In this document: in pieces, positions 24,001 to 36,000 of the stretch
Layout of the letters: each line of letters begins with the position of its first letter
How positions within the stretch are numbered: position 1 is the first letter of the stretch
Source: Watersipora subatra
Taxonomy: Eukaryota; Bryozoa; Gymnolaemata; Cheilostomatida; Watersiporidae
NCBI RefSeq assembly: GCF_963576615.1
Contig: NC_088714.1
Location: 27,896,558 to 27,960,557, forward strand
DNA: 64,000 nt
Reading direction: 5' to 3'
Notes under the pieces: generated by a model
Databases searched by the model: none
Told to the model about the DNA's origin: nothing
Seen by the model: the letters and a program-made list of their open reading frames with translations, nothing else
Position numbers and translations under genes: made by a program

Positions 24001-27000
24001 ACCATGCAGCTAGTTGCTAGAAGACTTCTATAGTCAATAGACTGTGCTTCACATGCTGTCCTATACATATCCAAATGATGGCCACCAAAAATCTACAACT
24101 CGGTAAAGCCACGATGGTTGAAGCCATGAAGTAGTGTAAAGGGAAATCAACTGACTCCTTACTTGCGGCACCATTGTCACAAGAAAACTTGTTGTGAAAA
24201 CTTATAAGAACTTATATCTGTATGAATATTGGGTACAACATACAACATCTCACAAAGAAAGTGCGCTTACTTCTTACTTTGGCGAGTCTTCTTTTTCATA
24301 TGTGCTCTAGGCTTTGTTCTTCAGCTGGCATTGAGTCAGTAGCAATTTGATTCACATCTGGGTTCGACTTTCCTTTTGGAGTCTTGCGCTCATGAGCCGA
24401 GGAAGGATTACTATACACTGTAAATAAGTGAATTTATATGTTGCTACATTTGAGCTGATCAGTTGGATACAATTTAAAGCTGAGAGGCAAATGAACTCTT
24501 CATTAACTTTTGTTTAAAGTTTTGCCTGAAGAAAAAGTGTTATATACGTACATTATATAGCTTGTCATTTTAAGGTTCATGATGATCCGAGCAAACCAGG
24601 TTTCTGCTGGCTGACACGTGGTAAAGAGCGCAGGAAGGATAATCCAATGAGTTTCGCTCACTTCCTAGATGAAGAAGGAAGGTTGTCTTCTCTGAAGGTC
24701 TGTACTGTGAAATACAAAACAGTAACCATGTACAGCTAAGTAACCAAGTATGGCTTGTCACCTTTAATTTTAATGATAACAGCAAAAGCAATGGTTAAAC
24801 ACATTAACAAATTTGAGGATCAAATACAAATATAAGAACAAAAATATACTCTTTTTTTGTTCTTTTTGCTTTTTCCTCATTTGCTTTCTCTACTTATTTG
24901 TAAGCTGTATGCCTATTTATCTGCTCACCTTCAATACCCGCTATTTTCACTCGCTCTCTCCTCCCTCTCTTTTTTTCTTTCTTCTATGTCCTTTTTTCTG
25001 TTCTTTTTTCACCTTTTTCTTTGCTGTGTCTTTTTTCATTTTTTGCACTTGCCCTCCTTTCTATTTTTCTGCTTTCTTTTTACGCTTGTTTACTTTCAGC
25101 GTTCTTTGCTTTTTTTCAGTATTCTCTTTGCTCATTCGTTGTAATTTAACAATAAAAAAATCTCTCAATTGTATCTCTTCTTAGTATCTAATTCCTGCTA
25201 CTGCAGAAAGTCTTTTGCATGGCTATGCACTGGCTATGGCTCCAACCTTCATGCCAACCACCTCGTCTAACCAGCTATATAAGTGAAAGCTTACGAATTG
25301 TCATTTCCAAGAGGTAATGTCACCTCACTAAAATCACATTAAAGTCATATTGTGGTGGATGGCGTCCCCTTACATTTAGCCAAGCCAAGCCGATGTACAG
25401 CCAAGCCAAGCCGAGTCAAGCCAGAGCCAAGCCAGAGCCGTACTGACTCGGTACCAAACCGAGCTGGACCGAGCCGAGCCGGGCCGAGCCGTGCCGGGTC
25501 TAACCAAGCAGAACAAGGGCGGAGTTTAGCAGCTATATAAGCACGAACATTTGCAGTAGGGAGCAGAGCTGTAACAGTTCTGGGCCTGTTCATTGCCTGT
25601 TACTTGATCATTCTTGTACAACTTATGAACTAAGCAGAAATATATGTATAAACTCATGCACCGAGTTTTGTACAAGTGGAGGAAAGGTGAAGGTCACACA
25701 AAACCTTTACAATATGATTGTACTTCACACAATTAATCTTTTCTTATAATGCGCAGATAATTCCAGTTTTCACACATCTAAATTGTAAATTGTAATATAA
25801 TGCCACATTAGGATTACAGAAGTAAAATACACAAACTATTGCAATAGTCTTTAAACTTCAATACTTGACCAGCTTATCAAATTAATAGCTTCAAGATGAC
25901 CACCAACTTAAGAACTTGGATTTCATTTAAACCAGAATCCTCTCAACCTCTCACAATAAAAACCAATTAGTTCTGCAGGAAGTTGCTCAAGCTCACAGTT
26001 GATTGGTGAAGTTGCTGGTGTAGTATGATTTCACTAGTTTTGTTTTGGTATTGAATATTCACTAAGGAATTCTTATGTTTAAAAAACATACTATATATGT
26101 ATAAAACACAAATCAATCGCAACCAAATCTTATTGCAATAATTTAGACTGTTTCTTGGTTTTTTCCAAGAAATGACTGCTAACAGGGCTAGTTGAGATAA
26201 TCTCATTAGTCAATAAGTTAGTTGCAAAAAATATGTAAACTTTTTAACAAAAAATACTGTTTCAAGTGTGTAGTAAACCTTCTTTGTGCTTTGATACATC
26301 TTTATACATAATCATGTATATTTTAGGTAAGGAGGTTTTTCACAAGCAAAATTGACAAATTTTTGAGGCGAAACAACCCACTAGAATTTGAACACGCTCC
26401 GATCACACCCAAGGAAGCCGATAAAACTAAAGAAGGCAGTGAATCAGTAGAAAAAGTGAAGTTCAAAGTGGAGGTCACAAGAAAGTGCCAGGGTCCTGCA
26501 ACAACACTCAACGTGGAATGTAAAGGAATCACTCCCTTTACCATTGACTTAGTAAACAGTCTTCATCAGCACCACATCAGGCATGTTGTGTTTATGTTGC
26601 ACTCAAGCTATCTGATAGTTTGCTTGTAATGAAAGGCTGAAGTACTTTGCCAAGTGCCTCTATTGAAGGAAAACTTCTGATATAGCAGATCTGCCGATTC
26701 AGACTGCTTGTTTAAAGTTAAAATTCTGTTCACCTATTAGGCATAATTTGTTGTCATGAAACCTGGAACAAAAACTCATTTTATTAAGTACCAATATTTG
26801 ATTTTTTACTTTTGAAACTTTTTGTGGGTCAAAAGTTTCTTATTAAAAAGTAGTCTAAACTTCATTTCATTTTAAGTGTTTAAATGTGCTTCCTTCAAAA
26901 TACGGTATTTTTTGGAACGTGTCCGATCAATTTTCTGCTTGATTTGCTGAGTGTGGTGATCATAACTGCAGAGTGTAACTTGCTAAAAAAGTTTAGTGAA

Positions 27001-30000
27001 GCTAAACAACGTAGGGATTAGTAGAGTTATCTTCCTCTGTACGCAACTTAATACACACTACATTATATTCACACTAATTAGAGTACAGTTCCCGATGTAT
27101 TAGGCTGAACTATTATCGTGTCTGTTGTTTGAACTGCAACGTATCACAAAATAATTGTCTGTACATTGTATTCTATGTATGCATAGTTTGTACAATCTAT
27201 TGATGACTATTTCTAAGCCTCAGACAGTTAATTTAGTTTGAATAAATCATCTCATGACTGAATACTGATTGCATTAATGATTACATTATCAGAAATCTGA
27301 CAGTCAGTGCTCTTTGGTCAACATGTTCTAGATATGTCTTTGAAATCTCTTTGATGAGCTTTACAAAATTTACTTTCTAAACCATTTAACCTTTTGAACC
27401 CTAACTGCCAGTTTTCCGGCATTGTGTAGGATGTGTCAGAGTCCCTAATGGATGAAATTCCGGCATTCATACGGCTTTGTTTACAAAAGCTGCTTCTAAG
27501 AAACAGCATAAACCAATCAAATTAATTCTTCCACAGGATGTTATACCAGAAATTTCACTTCCATTTGTAACAGTTTTCAAATATCTTTACCTACTTCCTT
27601 TGTTTTAATATCAAATTTTATTAAAACGATATCGCAAAGAAATCGATACGACTTGTTTGTTGGTAGGTCATAAGTGATTGTGATGCAAATAAAGAATTTT
27701 ATATTTCTAATTATAATTTTTTAGTATATTTTCAGCCATGAAATGATGATGAACATTTGTTCAATAGATATGATTCTACTGTAAATTTTTTATGAGTTTT
27801 TAAAATCGTACAAACTTTTAGTTTTAGCCTGAATAATGGCAAGGTAGTGTTTTTTTCTGTTTGATGACATTTGCTGTGGAGGTTGCCCTACTTTTTTCAC
27901 TATTGCTTTACCAAATATCACTGTATTATGAGCACGTTTAGATATATTTAATAAAAGTTTAAAAACTTCTGATCGTTGGATGAATTGCCCAGGGTCACTG
28001 ACATGCATTGACAAAAGCGGCCAGGGTTCAAAGGGTCAAAATATAAGCCATAAGCTACAGTGTAGAATTTTTGCTAGCTTTATTTCATGCACGGAATGTT
28101 TTGAACTGACCTTTGTATAAAACATAGAAGTAAGTATAGTATTTGGCTAACACCTACTTATATATGTAAGTTCATTATTAATATAATTTTCTTAAAGAGA
28201 GGATGGTGCTCGGTGTGACTACGTGGCTAAGCCGTTTGACAAACAAACGATATTTGGGTCAGAATATGCTCATCTCTGGAGAAGATCGTATTCAAGGCAA
28301 GAAACCAATAAACTGAAGGATATTGATGATGGAAACCAGTAAGCAAGCAGTTTTGAGTTCTAATTATATTCATGGTCTGTGGGTCAGAAAACAAGCCCAT
28401 CCAATTATACTTCGTGTAGTGCCGGCTCACTCACATTTTTACTATTTGCAAGTCTGTCTACACCTTCTTTTGTTTTTTTTAGCCCTATGTTGTCATTCAA
28501 GTTGAGTTTCAACAAAAAAGAACGACATTTATACTTAATGTTGTTCATTTCAGAGTATGACTGTTGTATATATAACAAATGCTTTGTACACTTATTTAAA
28601 GAATACGCTACTTTTGTTATATGAGGTGTCTACAGCTTGTGGTTGAAAAAACCAGCTGCTGATCAAGTAGTTTGTTAATTTTGCTAGAACCATGATGGTG
28701 ACAAAACATTGACCTATTTATCTACAAAATCTCTTGTTTAGCACCTTACTTCTCTTTTGAGGGTTTAACTAAAACAGACAAAGGAAATGCTAACATATAA
28801 AAATTAAACTAGTTTGTAATACCTTAAAAACCACTGTTTGAATGCCCTGTATTTTTCAATCTTTTCTCTTTAGTGACATTCTATTAAAATTGGCTCTCAA
28901 ATAAATGTGACACTCAAATAGAGGTTTTGTGGTATTTTTACAGAAATTTAGTTTCAATTTATAAGCAGATTCATTAGAGAGCGAGGATTATTTTTATATA
29001 AGTTTAGAAATTAATAAGTTATCATTATATGAGTTTCTCCCATCGATAATTTTCAACTGTAGTTATTTTTTGAACTATAGATTGGTTGTCTTATTATAAC
29101 AGCAGTTCCTTCTCAATTTATAGATAACTTAATAAACTTATTAGACTGAGATGGCTCTTTTTTATAAAACGCGTAGAAAATCAAGTTACCAGGTTATCAT
29201 TAGAAGAGTTTTTAACAATGGTAGCCGTTTTTCCGATAACTTCAATCAAGATTCTGATTGTTTAGTTATTATTACTCAATAGCCGACAGTGGTTGCTGTT
29301 AATTCCAAGGCAAAATACTCCATGCTGTATGCAAAATACTTCTGCAAAATACTAAGAAAAATCCCTTTGTTTTAAATTTTTATGTATTTAACTTTTTGAA
29401 AATGTAATGCTGTAATTAAAATGCTAGACAATAGGTTTATGTGTGATACGTACAACTTACATCTATTTTTAGCTCATAGTCAGTTACTTCATTTTCATCT
29501 ACTTCATTTTACTTATTTTCATATCTAAAAATTCAGTTTAAATATTATTGGTGTTTGGTGTTGACATTTTCTACCAATGTTTTGAATTTAATTGTATTTA
29601 TATATTGACTAGAAATTCCCCTGTCATACAGCCCACGACTAAAGTGTTATTGGAAAAAAGAAAGGGTACTGCCGGTTAAAAAATGCAATATTAGCAGTCA
29701 AATGGCACTGCAGTGCAATAGGAGAACCAGTGATGTAGTGCTAACCTTTTTTTAACCATAACTGCAAAGTTGAGATAAGTAGATGTAGGCGACAAAGAGT
29801 CGTGACGCGACTCCACCTATTGACATTTCATGGACCTATTGACACATTAGGCCCCCAGCTGTTCCAACCGCCACTATGTAGTGGTTGGAACAGCTGGGGG
29901 CTTGGGGGTCGCTGTAAGCCCCCAGTGGGATCCGGGGCAAAGTCCCGTTTGCCAAAGCTTACAGGGCTTTAAAATCATGTACATGATATGAGAAATGAGC

Positions 30001-33000
30001 ACATATGCAGTAATAAATACATTGATAAAATAATAAAAATTTGGGAATATAGTGTTGCAAAGAACCCTGAGAAAGACAAGCAACCAAATAAATTTAGTAC
30101 AAATGCTGACTGCCATTGGTTTGCTGTAATCTGATCTTAGCCTTAGTTGTAGACAACCGATTAGGATCACAATCTTGTCATGTTACATGAACATACATCA
30201 CTGTATTGTACTGTGTGCTGCTTTTATATTGAATGACCATCGAATGTCGATTATAATGACATTAGTGTACTTTAATCAATGAAATAGAGCTGTAATATAT
30301 CTTGAGAATTGGCAAAGTCTAACAATTTTTAACCCCAAGTATAATTATACTTAAAAAGCACACAAATTTTCTAACCATAACTTAGTTAGGGAGAGTTAGG
30401 GTAGCACTACATCAATGAGGAGAGCTGCAATGGTAGCTGTAATGTTACAGTACTGGGTGTTATTATGTACAACAACAGCAATAATGATAAGAAATCTACT
30501 ACTATCTCAAACTTGTGTTTTACAACAATAAAATAAATACTAATTCAAGCTGTAGGCCTAACCTACTGTACGTAATTTAATTAACAACAGCAATAATGAA
30601 ATATGTTTATTATATCTCTGAAATGCAATATTAAAAGTAAAATGGCAAGCTGCCATGTAATATACACAGTTTAAAAGTTGGTTGTGTTGAATGTAGAATG
30701 TTTTTGACAGCGATATGTAACAGAAAGCAAGCATTAGCTAGCATTCACGCGTCTGGAAGTTTTGTGCAAACGAGTAAAATAAAGAAATATTCTTGTTACA
30801 AAGAGGCATTGTAGTTCGGCCCTAGTTTGTAGATAAGATGTAAAGAAATCTGGCTAATGCTCTAGATAATTTAATGAAACCTTCGGTAATTAGACAAAAA
30901 ACAGGCTGATAAACTGTGTACCACATTTTCGTACCCGTAAATCGGTCTACGCCTCAACGGTCTACGTTAATTAAAGAAACCTTCGACAATTGCACAATAC
31001 CATCATTATATACTTCGGTGTTGTAAATTCGAATGATTATTTTTATAATTAAATATTATAATAATTTTGTAAACCGAATAATTAAATTGAATAATAAAAT
31101 CGGCAAAAAAAAACGATTACTTTTTGGTGCTTCTAAGTGAATTACAGAAACCTTCGGCAATTGGACAATGCCATAGACTGGTGAAATGTGCACGTTTTTA
31201 GCGTGAAATGCCGACGACTTAATGGTTCTACTCTCTGTCACACGGCCTTATCAGCGTTTCGTTAGCCGGTCTTAATTTTGATTTAAAAAAAGCTTGTCAA
31301 GTTTTTATTTCGACTTTAGGCCAAATTAATCTGTCTATTTATGTATAATCCGATCAGATGGGTTAGTTTTAGGATATTGCAGAAACTTTTCAAAGACTTG
31401 GTAACATATTTAAATAAGTTTATATGTGTTTTGTATCATTATTATACTTAAATGACTCTACACAAAAAAAGGTTAAATTTGTTGATGAGATTTCCGTACA
31501 AGGGTTTGGTCACGGCCGTTCACTGATAACTTTTTGAGAGTTGTGTGCACATTTATCATAAATCTCCTGTGTTTGGTCGTGGGATTAAATTTGAATAATT
31601 TTAAGGTTATTATAGCAAAATGGTCTTCAATGCACTTGAAAACTTTGTGATTAATTTTCTAAGCACAATATGTGGCAGAACCATAGCGTTGGCTATGCAT
31701 GTATGTATCTGTCAAAACACTTATAAAAGGTCATTTGGCAGTCAAGCTACAGTACTTTTAATGAATACACAGTTACCACAGACCATCTAGCTTTTATAAA
31801 AATACATTATATTTGCTTAGTTATAGTTTATGAATACCTTTAAAGATGAACTTACACAAAATTTTAGTGGATTTTATTAAAAAGTATCAGTATTTTCACA
31901 GCATTTGCAACTGTTTTTGATGTTTGCTGTGATCTGACTGCCAGGATGTTTCAAAATTAAAATCAACAGAACTTGATCGCGATTAACACGCTCAGGAACA
32001 AAATATGTGTGAAATGATGTCACTAGTTTTTGTTGTTCTTATAATTGATATTGGCTATTGCGTTAAAGTTGCAGCGTTACGCGTATCCATTCCGTGGACC
32101 TCTGCAATTTTAGAGGTCATAATTGTACTTTCGTTTGATCTGAGTGTTTAACCGCGATCAAGTTTTGTTGTTTTCAGTCTTGAAACATATTGTCAGTCAG
32201 ATCAGTTAAATCGTCAAAAGCAATCGCAAATGATAGTAAAATGATAGGAAAGATAAGTCTGATAAATTTGATAAAATCTATTATAGTTTTGTGCAAGTTT
32301 ATCTTTAAATACTGCAGCTTTAAGCTTTTCACGCCGGCAATATTGACATAACTTATAGTTGCCTAAATAAAGCATTTGAAACTAGCAATTTTGAATTAGA
32401 ATACTAGCATCTAGTATTCTAATTCTAATTGTTTGTTAATTTTTCCCACCAATTAGATAAAATTGAAACATAAGTTACAAAGACACGTGTTGTTAATGCG
32501 TGTGAACTAAACTGTAATAAACATTCCTTAAAACATTGAAGTTATCTTCTCAACAGGATACATAAGAAGCTATTACGGATATTCAAGATGCTAAGGAACA
32601 ACCAATCGCAGCTGAAGCTGCTGAAATCATATGTGTTCAAAAACCTGATCTTCTATATGTCAGACATGAAGGGAAGAGACTGGGGCAATGATCAGATTGC
32701 TGACAGGTGTGTAAACTACAAAGTTCATTGAAACCCCTGTTAACATTGTCAAAAATTAACCATAAAATTATTTATGGTTTTAGCCCTCATTTTAGGTTTA
32801 ATACTTTTGTATGTTTCATTAAATTTTACTTGCTAAAACTTAGTGAAACAGTTTTAGTAAAACTGCTTTATCTTAGTGAGAATTAGTGTTTCACTTACTG
32901 TTTTTGTAAGTTCAATATACTGTAGGCAAATTTCAACACTTTTAAATGCCATCTTGTATATAAAACTCTTGTATATAAAACTCTTGTATATAAAACTCTT

Positions 33001-36000
33001 GTATATAAAACTCTTGTATATAAAACTCTTGTATATAAAACGGATTGAATCTCCTGATCCGTTTTAACACTTTTCTACTGACTGTAAAAACACTCAGGTT
33101 ATTGAACTGAAGGTTATTGAACTGAAGGTTATTTTAAAACTCTAAACTTTTAGAACTCAAAGAAAGTAACAGAAATTAAATAGAGTACATATTTTTCTTT
33201 TTACACTTTTTCAAAGAAGTCATGTTTTAGAGATAATTGAAGAAATATAATTATTGAAATACTCCGATTCTGATAGCGTGTACATATTTGTTATGAATAG
33301 ATAAACAAATAGTTTCAGTGTAAAGATCTTCATGACGAGGAGAAGTCTTTTAGCTTTGCCTGTTTTTTTTTATTTTTTCATTACCCAGAAGTTCAGTCAG
33401 CATGTCTATCTGCAGCCCATTCTTTTTTTCTTGGTCAGCTAGTAATGCCCATTGTATTTTGATGATATATCAATAACTAACAGTCGAATCAATTTGAAAT
33501 TTATAGTTATGCTAAAAACTTAATAGGAACAAAAGCAACTTTTCTAAACCTGAAAGTAAACTAAAAGTGTGGAAAAACAAACTGAAACTATGCAACTGAG
33601 TTTGCTTGGGCTTATGATCAAGTGGGAAGACAATTCCTAGAATTGTCCTTTGCCTAGGCTTTGAAGTGCTATGCACTATGCACATTGTTTAAAAGCTTGC
33701 TTGTTATAGGCTGTAATGTTGAACTGTATTGCTTCTACAATAAATCTTACAGGTTTATTGACATGGTACTAGGATTGAGAAACTGCTTGGCTAATCACCG
33801 GCTCCCAGTTTACTTCAATCAACAAATCAATTTGCTCTCGGAGTCAGAATACGGTGCTGAGAAGCTCGAACACATTAGGGGATATCTGAAGAGAGTAGCA
33901 AATAAAGGTAATGACGTTTCTTAGCTTTTTTACTGGGTTCCCACTTATCTGTTCACAATATAGTATAGCAACTTTGATGATAATTGGGCAGAAAGTTTTT
34001 TTTAAAAATCTCATTTATTCAGTTATTATGAGCATCATGTAGTGAAAAACCAATTTTTGATTGCGGTAAACTAAATATTGTGTTTGTTACTAATATATAA
34101 CAGGACATACATAATTTGAAAAAAGCTTCTAAAAACTACAAAAAAGTTGGGCATATACGTATCTTTTTTGCAAGATCCCTGATATAAAATTGAAATTAGA
34201 GGAATCACTTGTCTTAAATGAGATTTAAGAGGTTTACCAACTGGGGTTGAAATATTTTAGTTAAGGCATCATCCTTCTGGTACACTGGAGAAAATACCTT
34301 CTGTGACAATAGTTGTTAAAAGTTGATTTACACAACTGGAGAAAATGTCAAAAAACTATTTTTAAAATATGGATAAAAAATTCTTATATAACTCCTATAT
34401 TGAAAAATAATTTTTTTTTAATATAGGAGTGTTTAAAATAAAACTGCATTAAAACTAGAGCTAGAACTCATGTATGCACTCAAACATGAACAGCAGTTGA
34501 CAGTTTTATAACCTTGTAATTACCAGGTAAATTTTTATAAATTCAATATAATGATGCTTACTTGTATTACAGCAATAATTTCACCATATTTGGTTGTCAA
34601 AGTTTCTGTAACTTATTTCATTTTGGTAGGAGTCCAAGGCTATGAGTCGCTGCTGACTGTAAGGGCAGCGCCACCTCCACCAAAACGAAAAATTCCTTCT
34701 GATGCAGCAGATACAGAGATACTTGCCATTGAATCACCTGAAACGGGCCAATCTATGAAAGCTAAAAGGCACAGGAAAACAAAAGCTATATCTGCTTCAC
34801 CATCAAACCAGTCAGAAAACGGCAAAACTAAACAGACTTCTTACCAAAACTCTAAGCAAAAACAAACTGACCAAAAAAGCACGAGATCTGATTCTAAGGT
34901 GAAAAGATACTTCTAATCTTTCATTAACGTTTTGCCATAAAAGCTCTGATACCTGCTTCTTAGCTATGACTTAAAATATGGTAACCTCAACACCAAAACT
35001 AAGGCCTCCTACAACATGACAACTAATACTTTTTGAGACAAATATCATCAACTTTTTAATGTCATTTTTATCACTTCGAAAGTCTCATTATATACTTTCT
35101 ACTATTTAATATTTGCTTTAGTCTATAGCAGTTTAACAATTGATATAACATATTGTTTTAGATGCCTAATTGGAATAAAAACAAATCCTTTCCAAAAAGA
35201 AATACTGATACTGCAGTCAACAGACCAATGAAGGGAAAACAAAAAACATGGCCAAAAAAGCCAGCAACAAGTACAAACTCAGTCAAGGTAAGGTCAAAGT
35301 TTAAATGTAAAAAATTGCACTGTAATTTTACATAGATATTTCTTAGACATGTCTGGCGCCGCTTGGTGCACAGTTCCTACATTTGATTGGCTCTTTTTAC
35401 AAGCGTATAGCTACTTAATTCCCTCTAGTTTTGGTATTTCCTTTTACATTTCTTTTGCTAAAAGTAATTATATACCTGATGAAATTCACTGCAATTGGTC
35501 AATATAGCATCTGATTTACTACAGTTTATTATAAAACAAGAATATTAAATAAGAAGAGAAAGGAACTAAATGAAAAATAATACATTACAAGACTAATGCA
35601 CTCTGTTTGATCAATGGTGATAACTGTACGATTTTTACACTTCACTAATCATCAGTAAGACATGGGCGTGCAGTGAATGTAAAAGTAAGCATGAGGCTCA
35701 GCTAATATTCGTGTTAATAAAATTAGATTAAAATTGATCCTATAGTCCGACAACTTGCTTCTATATAAAAATGAACTGGCAGGATACCTAGCAGGTCAGC
35801 ATTTGATTAGTCTCAATAATAAAGGTTAGTGAGGTTAATGATTTAGCCCGACCAGTTTTTTGACCAGTTGCTTGTACAGTGACGGCTTTCAAATAAAACT
35901 GACAGAAAAAATTCACCAGAAATCTGCCACGCAAGACTATGTAGTGAGAACAGGAAGTAGTATAATACTCACTGGGTGATAAAAAATATTTTTTTAAATT

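Larger units (their letters stand above)
24698..26326. other. Intron 3 of the cGAS-like gene
   Basis: Contains a pyrimidine-rich tract (24846-25135) and a GC-rich AGCC repeat (25372-25505). Otherwise there is nothing supported. Confidence 0.55.
28339..32556. other. Intron 5 of the cGAS-like gene
   Basis: The intron is filled largely by repeat E copy 2 (29605-31590) with a nested GC-rich hairpin, foldback element M (31850-32310) and a perfect 15-bp hairpin (32393-32425). No exon seen. Confidence 0.6.

Noticed and set aside
24813-25184. 123-codon Phe/Leu/Cys-rich frame resembling a membrane protein
   Set aside because: It is the translation of a pyrimidine-rich tract inside intron 3.
26587-26630. 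Extension of exon 4 to its in-frame stop as a natural C-terminus
   Set aside because: The fold would be cut in half, and exons 5-7 clearly continue the Mab-21 pattern in compatible phases.
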